In this document: one piece after another, positions 1 to 8,535 of the stretch
How the letters are laid out: every line of letters starts with the position of its first letter
Numbering within the stretch: position 1 is the first letter of the stretch
Source of the DNA: Actinoallomurus purpureus
GTDB taxonomy: Bacteria > Actinomycetota > Actinomycetes > Streptosporangiales > Streptosporangiaceae
NCBI RefSeq assembly: GCF_024055795.1
Contig: NZ_JAMXMY010000019.1
Span: 1 to 64,000, forward strand
Direction: 5' to 3'
Length of the DNA stretch: 64,000 bases
Made by a program: the position numbers and the translations under genes
The notes under the pieces: generated by a model
Databases searched by the model: none
Seen by the model: only the letters and a program-made list of their open reading frames with translations
What the model was told of the DNA's origin: nothing

Positions 1-1374
1 GAACACCACCACACCGTCCGCTACCGCCTCCTCGAAACCATCCGCCAATACGGCCGCGAACGCCTCACCGCCTCCGGCACCCAAACCCGAACCCAACACC
101 GCCACCGCGACTACTACCGGGACCTCGCCGCGGACGCCCGGCGGCGGCTCTTCGGACCCGACCAGGTCGCCCTGTTCAGCCGGCTACGGATCGAACACCC
201 CAACCTGCGCGTGGCCCTGGAGTACTCCTTCAGCCGGCCGGAAGAGTGCACGGCCGGCCTGGAGATGGCCTCCGACCTGCTCTATCACTGGATCACCAGC
301 TACTACCTCGCCGAGGGCCGCCGCTGGCTCGATCGCGGGCTGGCCGCCGCCGAGGAGCCCGACGCGACGCGGGCCACCGCCCTGTGGACCAACGCCTGGC
401 TGGCCATCATCCAGGCCGAGCCCGACCCGGCCCTGCGCATGCTCGAGGAGGCCAAGGGCATCGGGACACGCCTGAGGCTGGAGTCCGTCCACGCATACGT
501 CGCGCTGTTCTGCGGAATGGTCGCGATGTACGAAGGGGACTCCGACTCGGCGATCCAGTACTACGAGAAGGCGGTGGCCGGCCACCGGGAGATCGGGGAT
601 CCGGTGGGCCTGGCGCTGGGCCTGGTCCGGCTCTCCCTGGCCTATTCCTTCCGGGGGGACTCCGCGTCCGCCATCGCGTACGGGGAGGAGGGCCTGGCCG
701 TCTGCGACGCCCACGGCGAGCGCTGGCACAAGGCGTACACGACGATGGCGCTCGGCGTGGAGGTCTGGCGGCAGGGTGATGCGCGACGCGCGGCCCAGTT
801 GGAGGAGGAGAGCCTGCGGTTCAACCGGGAGCTCGACGACCAGCTGGGGATCGGCGTCAATCTCGAGGCCCTCGCCTGGATCGCCGCCACCGAGGAGCAG
901 TACCCGCGGGCGGCCCGGTTGCTCGGCATCCTGCAGACGATCTGGCGGATGATCGGTGCCCCGCTCTCGGGATACGGACATCTGGCGCACTACCACGAGG
1001 AATGCGAGGCCCGCACACGGGCGGCCATGGGCGAGCAGGCCTTCGTGGCGGCCTGTGCCGAGGGTGCCGCGATGCCGTTCGACCAGGCGCTCGCCTACGC
1101 ACTGGGCGAGCACCGGCCTTCGGCCGCCGATCCCGACCGGTCGCCGCTCACCCGCCGTGAGATGGAGATCGCCCACCTCGTCGCGGAGGGCATGAGCAAC
1201 AAGGAGATCGCGGCGACGCTCGTGATCGCCCAGCGGACCGCCGAGGGCCACGTCGAGCACATCCTCAACAAACTGGGCTTCAACTCCCGTGCGCAGATCG
1301 CGGCATGGATCGGGGAGCAGAAACGGAACGCCCGTGGAGACGCCGGGACGGGTGATGATCACCATGGTGCATGA
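1..1374 (+). CDS. LuxR-family NB-ARC regulator, C-terminal part (start outside window)
   Basis: The frame is open to the first base, so only the last 457 residues of a large regulator are visible. They begin in the winged-helix end of an NB-ARC ATPase module (RYRLLETIRQYGRERL). About 260 residues of Ala/Leu/Glu-rich paired helices of TPR type follow, and then a LuxR helix-turn-helix from about visible residue 380 (LTRREMEIAHLVAEGMSNKE). Family knowledge: cytoplasmic ATP-dependent transcription regulators that bind DNA through the C-terminal HTH; the signal sensed here cannot be read. The stop overlaps the start of the next, paralogous gene, so co-transcription is likely. Codon style changes near base 115, from CTC/GAA/CAA to CTG/GAG/CAG, as it does at the equivalent place in the downstream paralogue. 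Confidence 0.85.
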   Translation, partial: EHHHTVRYRLLETIRQYGRERLTASGTQTRTQHRHRDYYRDLAADARRRLFGPDQVALFSRLRIEHPNLRVALEYSFSRPEECTAGLEMASDLLYHWITSYYLAEGRRWLDRGLAAAEEPDATRATALWTNAWLAIIQAEPDPALRMLEEAKGIGTRLRLESVHAYVALFCGMVAMYEGDSDSAIQYYEKAVAGHREIGDPVGLALGLVRLSLAYSFRGDSASAIAYGEEGLAVCDAHGERWHKAYTTMALGVEVWRQGDARRAAQLEEESLRFNRELDDQLGIGVNLEALAWIAATEEQYPRAARLLGILQTIWRMIGAPLSGYGHLAHYHEECEARTRAAMGEQAFVAACAEGAAMPFDQALAYALGEHRPSAADPDRSPLTRREMEIAHLVAEGMSNKEIAATLVIAQRTAEGHVEHILNKLGFNSRAQIAAWIGEQKRNARGDAGTGDDHHGA

Positions 1375-3463
1375 ACCGCTTGCGGGGAACGCGTCCCGCG
1401 CCGACGAGTCGCCCTTCGTCGGGCGTCGGCACGAGCTCGCCGAGATCAGGCGACTCCTGACGCGGACCCGGCTGCTGACGCTGACCGGCGCGGGCGGTGT
1501 CGGCAAGTCACGGCTGGCGCGGCAGGCCGCCGAGACCCTGCGGGCGGGCTACCCCGACGGGGCGGAGGTGGTCGAGCTGGCCGGTCTGGAGGACGCCGAC
1601 CTGCTCGAATCCGCGGTCGCCGGAGCCCTCGGACTCCGGGAGACGCTCCGTCCCACCGGTCCCGTACTGCTGGATCATCTGAGGGACAAACGGATGCTCC
1701 TCGTGCTGGACAACTGCGAGCACCTGCTGACGGCGAGCGCCACTCTGATCGACCGGCTGCTGCGGGGCACGTCGCGGCTGCGGATCCTCACCACCAGCCG
1801 GCAGACGATCGGGGTCTACGGCGAGCAGCTGCTGCGAGTGCCGTCCCTGACGATCCCCGCCTCCGACGAGCCGCCACGGAAGATCGCGCGGCGGGAGGCG
1901 GTGCGGCTGTTCGCCGACCGGGCCGCCACCGTACGCCCCGGATTCTCCATCACCGCCGACAACGCCACCACCATCGCCCGCATCTCCCAACGCCTCGACG
2001 GCATCCCCCTCGCCATCGAACTCGCCGCCGCCCGCCTCCGCACCACCCCCACCGACCAACTCCTCCGCGAACTCGACGACCGCTTCACCACCCTCACAGG
2101 CGGCAACACCACCGCACCACCCCGCCACCAAACCCTCCGCGCCACCATGGACTGGAGCCACAGCCTCTGCTCCCCCGCCGAACAACACCTCTGGGCCCGC
2201 CTCGCCACCTTCCCCGGCGGCGTCGACCTCGACACCGCCGAAAAAATCTGCACCGGCAACGGCATCGAACGCGACGACATCATCGACCTCATCGCCGGAC
2301 TCGTCGACAAGTCGATCCTCACCACCCACCAAACCGGCCCCACCACCCGATACCGCATGCTCGAGAGCATCCGCGCCTACGGCCGCGACCACCTCTCGCC
2401 CTCGGAGGAGACCACACTCCGCTGCGCGTACTGCGCCCACTACAGGTCGCTGGCCGAGGCCAACCGCATCGACCAGATCGTGCCCGACCAGGTGGGCCGG
2501 TTCTGGACGCTGCAGGCCGAGATCGCCAACCTCCGGGTCGCCCTCGATTCATGCTTCACCCTCATGCACGACCCCACGGCCGGTCTGGAGATCGCCTCCG
2601 CGATGTGGTCGTACTGGGTGATCACCGGCACTCTCACCGAGGGGCGGCACTGGCTGGACCACGGTCTCGCCATCGCCTCCGGCAGCGATCCGGCGCGGCT
2701 CCACGCCCTGTGGGTCAACGCCCTACTCGCCCTCTACCAGGGTGATCCCACGAGCGCCCGGACGGCGATCAAGGAGTGCCGCGCACTCGCGGAGCGGGCG
2801 GGCGACGAGTCAGCCCTGGCGTTCGCCCTGCAGATCGCCGGAGTGGCCGAGTGCGACGCCGGTGACCCCACGAAGGGGTACGCGCTGCTGGAAGAGGCGC
2901 GGAGCCACCACCGCACCCTCGGCGACGTCGACGCCGTGGGCCTCAACCTCTACCTCGCCTCGGTGTACTACTCGGCCACGATCCCCGACAAGGCGGCCGT
3001 CCTGGGCGAGGAGCTCATCGCCCTGTGCAATGCCCGCAACGCCCCGCTGTTCCGGGCGTACGCGCAGTTCGGCGTGGCCATCGCGGCCTGGGTCCAGGGG
3101 GACTGGCGCTGGACCGAGGCGATGATGCGTCAGGTGGCCATCCCGTGGGCGGTCATCGACGACCGCTGGGGGCTGGCGCAGTTCCTGGAGGTGATGGCGT
3201 GGACCGCCGACGCGCGCGGCGACGATGTGCGCGCCGCCCGCCTGCTCGGCGCCGCCGACGCGGTGTGGCGGGCCATCCACGCCTCCCCGATCACGGTGCG
3301 CTACAGCGAGGAGTCTCATCGACGCTGTGCCGCGCACAGCCGCCGGATGCTGGGCAACCGGGCGTACAACGAGGCCTTCCGGTACGGTGCGCGGCTGGGA
3401 CTCGACCGCGCGATCGCCGTCGCGCTGGAGGACGAGCGGGCCCTCGCGGCGACGGCCCACTGA
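1355..3463 (+). CDS. NB-ARC/TPR regulator-like ATPase lacking the LuxR output domain
   Basis: A protein of 702 residues, paralogous to the preceding regulator. Walker A is GAGGVGKS (residues 45-52) and Walker B is LLVLD (115-119), followed by a sensor motif RILTTSR. A winged-helix region comes next, then about 330 residues of helical repeats. It stops at ...LEDERALAATAH, exactly where family members continue into a LuxR helix-turn-helix, so it has the ATPase and sensor arm without the DNA-binding end. It may act by titrating or partnering the upstream protein (inference). The start chosen is ATG at 1355, which overlaps the upstream stop by 20 nt; ATG at 1364 is an alternative, and neither has a strong ribosome site. 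Bases about 1945-2395 use a codon dialect unlike their flanks. Confidence 0.8.
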   Translation: MITMVHEPLAGNASRADESPFVGRRHELAEIRRLLTRTRLLTLTGAGGVGKSRLARQAAETLRAGYPDGAEVVELAGLEDADLLESAVAGALGLRETLRPTGPVLLDHLRDKRMLLVLDNCEHLLTASATLIDRLLRGTSRLRILTTSRQTIGVYGEQLLRVPSLTIPASDEPPRKIARREAVRLFADRAATVRPGFSITADNATTIARISQRLDGIPLAIELAAARLRTTPTDQLLRELDDRFTTLTGGNTTAPPRHQTLRATMDWSHSLCSPAEQHLWARLATFPGGVDLDTAEKICTGNGIERDDIIDLIAGLVDKSILTTHQTGPTTRYRMLESIRAYGRDHLSPSEETTLRCAYCAHYRSLAEANRIDQIVPDQVGRFWTLQAEIANLRVALDSCFTLMHDPTAGLEIASAMWSYWVITGTLTEGRHWLDHGLAIASGSDPARLHALWVNALLALYQGDPTSARTAIKECRALAERAGDESALAFALQIAGVAECDAGDPTKGYALLEEARSHHRTLGDVDAVGLNLYLASVYYSATIPDKAAVLGEELIALCNARNAPLFRAYAQFGVAIAAWVQGDWRWTEAMMRQVAIPWAVIDDRWGLAQFLEVMAWTADARGDDVRAARLLGAADAVWRAIHASPITVRYSEESHRRCAAHSRRMLGNRAYNEAFRYGARLGLDRAIAVALEDERALAATAH

Positions 3464-3500
3464 GCGTCCGCGAGCGGATGACGTCGCGTCGTCACTCCGA

Positions 3501-3543
3501 GACGCCGAGACCGGCATACGGGCGAGATGCCGGTCTCGGCGTC
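3501..3543. terminator. Perfect 17-bp hairpin between convergent genes
   Basis: Arms GACGCCGAGACCGGCAT and its exact complement are separated by a 9-nt loop. It lies 37 nt after the regulator stop and before the oppositely oriented ATPase gene, as expected for a bidirectional terminator. There is no T-run, which is usual in this GC range. Bases 3544-3735 show nothing else I can name. Confidence 0.75.
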
Positions 3544-3735
3544 CCTGGGAGGGGACTTTGCGGGAGCCTCGGTCCGGCTCTCCGGGGGGCATCGGGGGGA
3601 AGATCGTGTGTTCGGCGTCGAGGGGGGCGGGTCCGGGGGCGGGTAGCGTCCTGGCGAGGGGGCCCGCCTCCGGCCCCCGGACCCTTTGCGAGGCATCAAA
3701 CGGGTATCGCTCTCGGTTGTGTGTGCTCACCTCCC

Positions 3736-4410
3736 TCACGTTGTGGTTTCGTTGTCCTGAGGCGGCCTGCGCGTCTGGAGTTCGAACCAGACGATCTTTC
3801 CGGTCGCCGTGGGGGTGACTCCCCAGCGGCTGGACAGCAGGCCTACCAGGTGTAGTCCGCGGCCACCCTCGTCGTTGTCGCCGGCCGGTCGGATCTTGGG
3901 GACCGACCCGGGAGCCTCGTCATCGACCTCGAATCGAAGCCTGTCGTCCTGCGCGCACATGGTCAGATGGATCTGACCGTCGCCGTGGCGCACGGCGTTG
4001 GTGACGAGCTCACTGACGAGAAGTTCGGCGGTGTCACGATGATGGCCGAAGCCCCAGTGCTCCAGCTGTTCGCCGGCGAGCCGGCGGGCCGGTCGCACCG
4101 AGGAGGTCAATGGGGGGAGCGGCCAGGAGGCGGTGTCCTGACCACTCCCCGCCCCAGTGGGAGAGGTGGCGAGCTCGCCGGAGCGGACGGCGGCATTATG
4201 CCCGTGCCGTGAACGCACGATGCCACTCCCAGGGGCTAGCGCGACCGCGGACGCCGGGGGCTTCCGACGCCGCTGCGCGCTCATGGAGGTGCTGGTGTAG
4301 AGCCGATTCACGCCGTCCACGGCTTGCGGAGCGGTCCCCACCGGGTGGGGGCTCACGAGGCAGGTCGCGTCGTGGTCCGCGGGCGGACACGTGGGCTGGT
4401 GCTGACACAT
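3736..4410 (-). CDS. RsbW/SpoIIAB-like ATP-binding protein (anti-sigma factor type)
   Basis: The C-terminal 125 residues form a GHKL/HATPase fold: an N-box (ELLVSELVTNAVRHG), a degenerate G1 region (FEVDDEAPGSVP) and a G2 loop (EGGRGLHLVG). Streptomycete proteins of this size usually act as serine kinases or anti-sigma regulators; no partner antagonist or sigma gene is next to it. The first 95 residues are low-complexity and may be partly untranslated. The full-length start is preferred because AAGG lies 9 nt upstream. A start at Met43 (position 4284) is possible but has no ribosome site. Cytoplasmic. Confidence 0.75.
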   Translation of the reverse strand: MCQHQPTCPPADHDATCLVSPHPVGTAPQAVDGVNRLYTSTSMSAQRRRKPPASAVALAPGSGIVRSRHGHNAAVRSGELATSPTGAGSGQDTASWPLPPLTSSVRPARRLAGEQLEHWGFGHHRDTAELLVSELVTNAVRHGDGQIHLTMCAQDDRLRFEVDDEAPGSVPKIRPAGDNDEGGRGLHLVGLLSSRWGVTPTATGKIVWFELQTRRPPQDNETTT

Positions 4411-4524
4411 CGTCTCGTACCTTCGGTCGTCGCCGTGGTTCGAAATCGGCTTACGACCACGAGCATGCCGCCGGAGACCCCTCCTTGGGGACGGGGAAAA
4501 TCCCCGTTTAAGTACGTATTCCGC

Positions 4525-5178
4525 CTAGGTAGTCGATACGTAGGTATGACCGGCGGGCGGCCGGCGCGTGATGCCGGCGCGGCGGGCCGTCGCGAGGATT
4601 CCGGTGACATCGGCGTCCGGGCGGCCGATCCGGTCCGCGAACCCGCGGACGACCTCGGCGGTCACCGTGCGGCGTTCGGCGTGCACCAGGAGGCGCTCGC
4701 AGGCGGCGTGGGCCGGCCGGTCGACGTGCAGCCGATGCTCCATCTCCAGGGCGGCGGCCGTGCGGATGAGGAAGCCGCCGATCGCGGCGGTGAGGCCGTC
4801 GTCGAGGTCGCCGGGGTACGGCGTCCGATGCCAGTTCGTGTTCTCGTACCAGTAGACGAAGCCGAGCTCGCCGCCCTCGAGGTGGTCCTCCAACTGCTCG
4901 TACGGCAGCCAGTCCGGCGCACCGGCGAGCGCGTCGATCGGCGGCTCGTACCACTTCGCCGCGCCGGCCTTGTCGTCACCGAACAGCACGGCCCGCCCCT
5001 CGCCGGCCCAGGCCATCGCCGCCCATGAGTCACCGGGCGTACCGAGGTGGAGGCCGTCGTCGTCCAGCCACACCCCGGACGACGACAGTGGGGAGAGCAC
5101 GGCGGCCAGCGCCGCCCACCGGGCCCAGATCACCTCCGCGGGCGGGAGATCTTCTGGACGTCCCCTGTGTACGGCCAT
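4525..5178 (-). CDS. Hypothetical protein, 217 aa
   Basis: I do not recognise the family. The protein is acidic and aromatic-rich in its centre (a run around FVYWYENTNWHRTPYP), with no signal peptide, membrane segment or cysteine pattern. The first half (DDDGLHLGTPGDSWAAMAWAG and following) resembles a compact alpha/beta domain. The C-terminal third is helical and basic (ACERLLVHAERRTVTAEVV). Codon use matches the neighbours, so it is probably a real gene. It stands alone, about 115 bases upstream of the RsbW-like gene on the same strand. Confidence 0.6.
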   Translation of the reverse strand: MAVHRGRPEDLPPAEVIWARWAALAAVLSPLSSSGVWLDDDGLHLGTPGDSWAAMAWAGEGRAVLFGDDKAGAAKWYEPPIDALAGAPDWLPYEQLEDHLEGGELGFVYWYENTNWHRTPYPGDLDDGLTAAIGGFLIRTAAALEMEHRLHVDRPAHAACERLLVHAERRTVTAEVVRGFADRIGRPDADVTGILATARRAGITRRPPAGHTYVSTT

Positions 5179-5404
5179 CCCGGCTCCTCGGCTCGGCGGC
5201 GTTCTCTGTGGACCGAGTTGGACGCCGCGCCCCGTTGATCAGTTCCGCGTCCGGGCGGCCTCCTCTCAGCGGGACGGCCGGGGTAGCCGGAGACGACCCG
5301 CGCGGTCTCCGAATCCAAGAGCGGGTAAACGGTGGTCGACCGATCGACGAGGGCGGCTCGTCGGTCATCGAAGCCGAACCACCGTCTGTGGTGTCAATGG
5401 CGGG

Positions 5405-6640
5405 ATGTCATCGCTCACTCTCCCGCGGCGCCGAGGGATCCTCAGCGCCGTCACGGGCGCGCTGTTCCCGCTGGCGGTCCTCACGCCCCCGTTCGGGGTC
5501 GCTCCGGCCGCGAACGCCGCCACGGCCGGAGCCGATCCGAGGTTCTCGGCGCCGGTCGTCCGCGCGTGCGGGAGCCCCTCCACCGACCGCCGCGTGACGT
5601 GCCTGGCGCTCGTACGCACCGATGTGGCCCCGCAGCGCGGCCTGCTCAGCTCCGCCCCGCCCGGCCTCGGCCCCGCCGACCTGCAGCGCGCGTACGCGCT
5701 GCCCGCGACGGCAGGAGGGACCGGGCAGACGGTGGCCGTCGTCGACGCGTACGACAACCCCCGCGCGGAGGCGGACCTCGCCACGTACCGGGCCCAGTAC
5801 CGGTTGCCGCCCTGCACGATCGCGAACGGCTGCCTGCGGAAGGTCGACGAGAACGGCGGGGCCCGGCTGCCGCCCCCCGACGCCGGCTGGGGTCAGGAAG
5901 AGGCCCTGGACCTGGACATGATCTCCGCGGCCTGCCCGAACTGCCGGATCCTCCTCGTGGAGGCGAGCCGGCCGACCATCGAGGCGCTGGGCGCCGGCGT
6001 GAACACGGCCGTACGTCTGGGCGCCCGCTACGTCTCCAACAGCTACGGCGGCCCGGAGGACTCCTCGGCCGCTCGCTCCGACGCGTCCTACTTCACGCAC
6101 CCCGGCGTGGCGATCACCGTGGCCTCGGGGGACAGCGGGTACGGCACCCTGTATCCGGCGACCTCACGGCAGGTGACCACGGTCGGCGGGACGGCCCTGC
6201 GCCCGTCGGGCGGCTCGCGCGGGTGGACCGAGTACGCCTGGAGCGGCGCGGGTTCGGGCTGTTCGGCGTTGACCGCGAAGCCGCGCTGGCAGCGCGACAC
6301 CGGCTGCGCGCGGCGGACCATCGCCGACGTGTCCGCGGTCGCCGACCCGGCCACGGGCGTGGCGGTCTACGACACGTACGGCGTCGGCGGCTGGCTCGTC
6401 GTGGGCGGCACGAGCGCGTCGGCGCCGATGATCGCCGCGGCGTACGCGCTGGCCGGTACGCCTCCGGCGGGCAGTCTCCCGGCGTCCTTCCCGTACGCGC
6501 ACGCCGACGCGCTCCACGACGTGACGTCCGGGAGCAACGGCTCGTGCGCCCCTGCGTACCTGTGCACCGCCGGCAGCGGCTACGACGGTCCGACCGGGCT
6601 GGGCACCCCGAACGGCGTTACCGCCTTCCGGGCCGACTGA
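5405..6640 (+). CDS. Secreted S53-family (sedolisin) serine-carboxyl peptidase
   Basis: A 411-residue protein with a classical signal peptide (RRR followed by a hydrophobic stretch to AANAA near residue 39). The catalytic set is visible: Glu165 and Asp169 in GQEEALDLD, oxyanion Asp243 in SGDSGYG, and nucleophile Ser337 in GGTSASAP. Sedolisins are acid-active endopeptidases. The usual large pro-region is much reduced: the mature-like core starts by about residue 85 (SAPPGLGPADLQRAYALP), as in the short actinobacterial sedolisins. ATG at 5405 is chosen because it directly precedes the signal peptide; the frame is open further upstream but has no coding character there. Expected in the medium or wall. 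Confidence 0.85.
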   Translation: MSSLTLPRRRGILSAVTGALFPLAVLTPPFGVAPAANAATAGADPRFSAPVVRACGSPSTDRRVTCLALVRTDVAPQRGLLSSAPPGLGPADLQRAYALPATAGGTGQTVAVVDAYDNPRAEADLATYRAQYRLPPCTIANGCLRKVDENGGARLPPPDAGWGQEEALDLDMISAACPNCRILLVEASRPTIEALGAGVNTAVRLGARYVSNSYGGPEDSSAARSDASYFTHPGVAITVASGDSGYGTLYPATSRQVTTVGGTALRPSGGSRGWTEYAWSGAGSGCSALTAKPRWQRDTGCARRTIADVSAVADPATGVAVYDTYGVGGWLVVGGTSASAPMIAAAYALAGTPPAGSLPASFPYAHADALHDVTSGSNGSCAPAYLCTAGSGYDGPTGLGTPNGVTAFRAD

Positions 6641-6644
6641 CCGA

Positions 6645-6669
6645 GGGCCGCCGACCGGGTCGGCGGCCC
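6645..6669. terminator. Hairpin between convergent peptidase and repeat-protein genes
   Basis: GGGCCGCCGAC and its exact complement around a 3-nt loop, starting 4 nt after the peptidase stop. It faces the end of the minus-strand repeat-protein gene and probably serves both. Confidence 0.7.
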
Positions 6670-6708
6670 CAGGTCTCACCGGCGTGGTCTCACCGGCGCG
6701 TGCTCTCC

Positions 6709-7269
6709 TCAGTCACCGACGTTCCCGCTGCCCTCGATCGTGCTGCCGGACACGCCGCCGGTCGCGCGCTCGCTGCCGGTGATGTTGCCGACGCCGCCGA
6801 CGCTCGACACGCGGCCCTCGCCGCGGGAGCGCTCCACCGCGCCGCGTCGGACGTTGCCGCTGCCGATCACTTCACTGCCCGTGACGCCGCCCCGGGCGCG
6901 CTCACTGCCGGTGATGTTGCCGACACCGCCGACGCTCGTGACGTTCGTGTTGCGGTTGCTGATGTTGGAGCCGCCCCGCCCGGTCCGCGCCAAGGGCTCA
7001 CCCCGACCGTGGTGGCGGCCGTGGTGCCGGACGTGGTGCCGGTGGTGCCGGACGTGGTGCCGGAGGTGGTGACGATGGTGCCGGACGTGGTGGCGGCGAT
7101 GGTGGTCGGACGCGAGCACGTTGCCGACGTTGCCCTGAGCCATGGCCACGATCTGGCTGTGGGCGGATGCCACTGTGGCGCTCTGCGCCGTCGCCGGGGA
7201 CGACAGCATGAGCGCGCTCGCCGTAGCGGCGGTGGCGAGGCCGGAAGCGACCCAAGCTTTCCTCAACAC
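6709..7269 (-). CDS. Secreted His-rich, 31-residue-repeat protein (paralogue A)
   Basis: A 186-residue protein. The start is GTG at 7269, six bases after AAGGAGG, giving a signal peptide (MLRKAWVASGL... to SPATAQ, about residue 29). Mature parts in order: a short Gln/Asn segment, a striking His/Arg-rich run at residues 56-88 (pattern RHH, HHV, RHHGRHHGR), then two copies of a 31-residue repeat (residues 110-140 and 154-184) of the form SSVGGVGNITGSERARGGV followed by TGSEVIGSGNV. No known domain was recognised. The His run could bind metal ions (inference). It shares signal peptide style, ribosome site, repeat and orientation with the gene upstream of it, so the two are tandem duplicates. Likely extracellular or wall-associated. 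Confidence 0.75.
   Translation of the reverse strand: MLRKAWVASGLATAATASALMLSSPATAQSATVASAHSQIVAMAQGNVGNVLASDHHRRHHVRHHRHHLRHHVRHHRHHVRHHGRHHGRGEPLARTGRGGSNISNRNTNVTSVGGVGNITGSERARGGVTGSEVIGSGNVRRGAVERSRGEGRVSSVGGVGNITGSERATGGVSGSTIEGSGNVGD
6718..6942 (-). repeat. Two 93-bp coding repeats of paralogue A
   Basis: Copies at 6850-6942 and 6718-6810 encode the 31-residue unit; a 39-bp spacer encodes RRGAVERSRGEGR. They are close to the copies in the neighbouring gene at the DNA level as well as in protein. Confidence 0.85.
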
Positions 7270-7406
7270 GTTGAGCCTCCTTTTTACCAAAGCGCATGAC
7301 GTTGATGCTCTTGGTCGCATCGCGGGAGGCCTACACGTGCCATTATTGCTGGATAAGCCGGAGATAACACAATAATCATGTAAGGTGATTCTAAACGATG
7401 CGAATG

Positions 7407-7437
7407 CCGAGGGCGCAGGCATGGCCTGCGCCCTCGG
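7407..7437 (-). terminator. 14-bp hairpin after paralogue B
   Basis: CCGAGGGCGCAGGC and its exact complement around ATG as loop, about 40 nt downstream of the minus-strand repeat-protein gene. It separates the two paralogues, so each probably has its own transcript. The stretch between it and paralogue A is AT-richer, as expected for that gene's promoter. Confidence 0.75.
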
Positions 7438-7478
7438 ATCCAGTGCGCCGGAGGCCTCCGTCGGCCTCCGACGATCAC

Positions 7479-8243
7479 TCACTCCTCGACGTTTCCACTG
7501 CTCTCGATCCTGCTGCCGGACACGCCGCCGGTCGCGCCTTCACTGCCGGTGACGTTGCCGACGCCACCCACGCTCGACACGCCGCTCTCGCCGCGGGAGC
7601 GCTCCATCGCGCCGCCTCGGACGTTGCCGCTGCCGATCACTTCGCTGCCCGTCACGCCGCCCCGGGCGCGCTCACTGCCGGTGATGTTGCCGACACCGCC
7701 GACACTGCTGATCTCCCCCCGCTCGCGGGGGAAGGTCCGGGTGCGCTGCTCCATCCGCGGGTACAGCGGCTGTTCCATCCTCCCGCGCCGCGCTCGAGTG
7801 ACGTTGCCGCTTTCCCTGACGGTGCTCTCCCGCACGCCGCCACGGGCGCGCTCGCTGCCGGTGATGTTGCCGACGCCGCCGACGCTGCTGATCTCCCCCC
7901 GCTCGAGACGACGGACGCGCTGCTCCAACCCGGGGCGCATACGCTCCCTCGTCCCGCGCTCCCTGACGTTGCCGCTGCCGATCACTTCGCTGCCCCTCAC
8001 GCCGCCACGGGCGCGCTCGCTGCCGGTGATGTTGCCGACGCCACCGACGCTGCTCACGCGCCCGCGACGGCGCCGGTCGCCGTCGGAGGCGGCCAGGGAG
8101 CCGATGTTCCCCGCGGCGCCGGCAAGGATCTGGCCGGCGGGCGGTGTCGTGGTCCGGGTCTGGGCGTGTACAGGCGAGGCCAGGAGGAGACCGCTCGCCA
8201 CTGCCGCGGCCGCGAGGCCGCAAACGGACGCTTTCCTCACCAC
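7479..8243 (-). CDS. Secreted 31-residue-repeat protein (paralogue B)
   Basis: A 254-residue protein. The start is GTG at 8243, seven bases after AAAGGAGG; a second GTG follows directly. The signal peptide ends near residue 28 (LLLASPVHAQ). Four copies of the 31-residue repeat lie at residues 63-93, 118-148, 178-208 and 222-252. They are separated by 24-, 29- and 13-residue spacers rich in Arg, Glu and Met (for example RMEQPLYPRMEQRTRT). Core of the unit: SSVGGVGNITGSE, then GGV and SGNV. The alternation of small, polar and beta-branched residues would suit a repetitive beta structure, but no known fold was recognised. The His-rich run of paralogue A is absent. Probably secreted or wall-bound. 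Confidence 0.75.
   Translation of the reverse strand: MVRKASVCGLAAAAVASGLLLASPVHAQTRTTTPPAGQILAGAAGNIGSLAASDGDRRRRGRVSSVGGVGNITGSERARGGVRGSEVIGSGNVRERGTRERMRPGLEQRVRRLERGEISSVGGVGNITGSERARGGVRESTVRESGNVTRARRGRMEQPLYPRMEQRTRTFPRERGEISSVGGVGNITGSERARGGVTGSEVIGSGNVRGGAMERSRGESGVSSVGGVGNVTGSEGATGGVSGSRIESSGNVEE
7488..8057 (-). repeat. Four 93-bp coding repeats of paralogue B
   Basis: Copies at 7965-8057, 7800-7892, 7620-7712 and 7488-7580. Spacers differ in length and sequence, so this is internal gene duplication rather than a CRISPR-like array. Confidence 0.85.
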
Positions 8244-8435
8244 AGCTGAGCCTCCTTTGTATCGGAATGGCATAGAGCCCTGAACATGGCAGCCCTGAAT
8301 TCGTTGCATCGGGGTCACCAATGGCCATCATCCCTCGCCAATCCGCTTACAACACTACAAAAGAGGTAATACATGGCAAAACTAGGCGGCTATAGGATCG
8401 TTCTATCAGACGGCTCGGGGAACCACGCGACCTCC

Positions 8436-8459
8436 GGAAAACCCCGCCCTGACCGGGGC
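8436..8459 (-). terminator. Intrinsic terminator of the dioxygenase gene
   Basis: On the minus strand CCCCG, a 7-nt loop and CGGGG are followed by TTTTCC, a classical hairpin plus T-run, about 80 nt after the dioxygenase stop. The rest of the 8244-8535 gap holds only the AT-richer upstream region of paralogue B. Confidence 0.6.
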
Positions 8460-8535
8460 TGTGACGCCCACCCCCGAAAACCGCCAATGGGCAAAATTCT
8501 CGGATCAGGAGAAGGAAGATGTCGATCGGCGGGAG

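Noticed and set aside
4425-4460. tRNA-like GGTTCGAAATC sequence
   Set aside because: No acceptor or anticodon stems could be drawn around it.
7488-8057. Regular 93-bp repeats considered as a CRISPR-like array
   Set aside because: Repeats are coding, longer than CRISPR repeats, and spacers vary in length and encode continuous protein.
6740-8283. Plus-strand open frames rich in Pro/Thr/Leu opposite the repeat proteins
   Set aside because: They are the complement of the minus-strand repeats; signal peptides and ribosome sites exist only on the minus strand.
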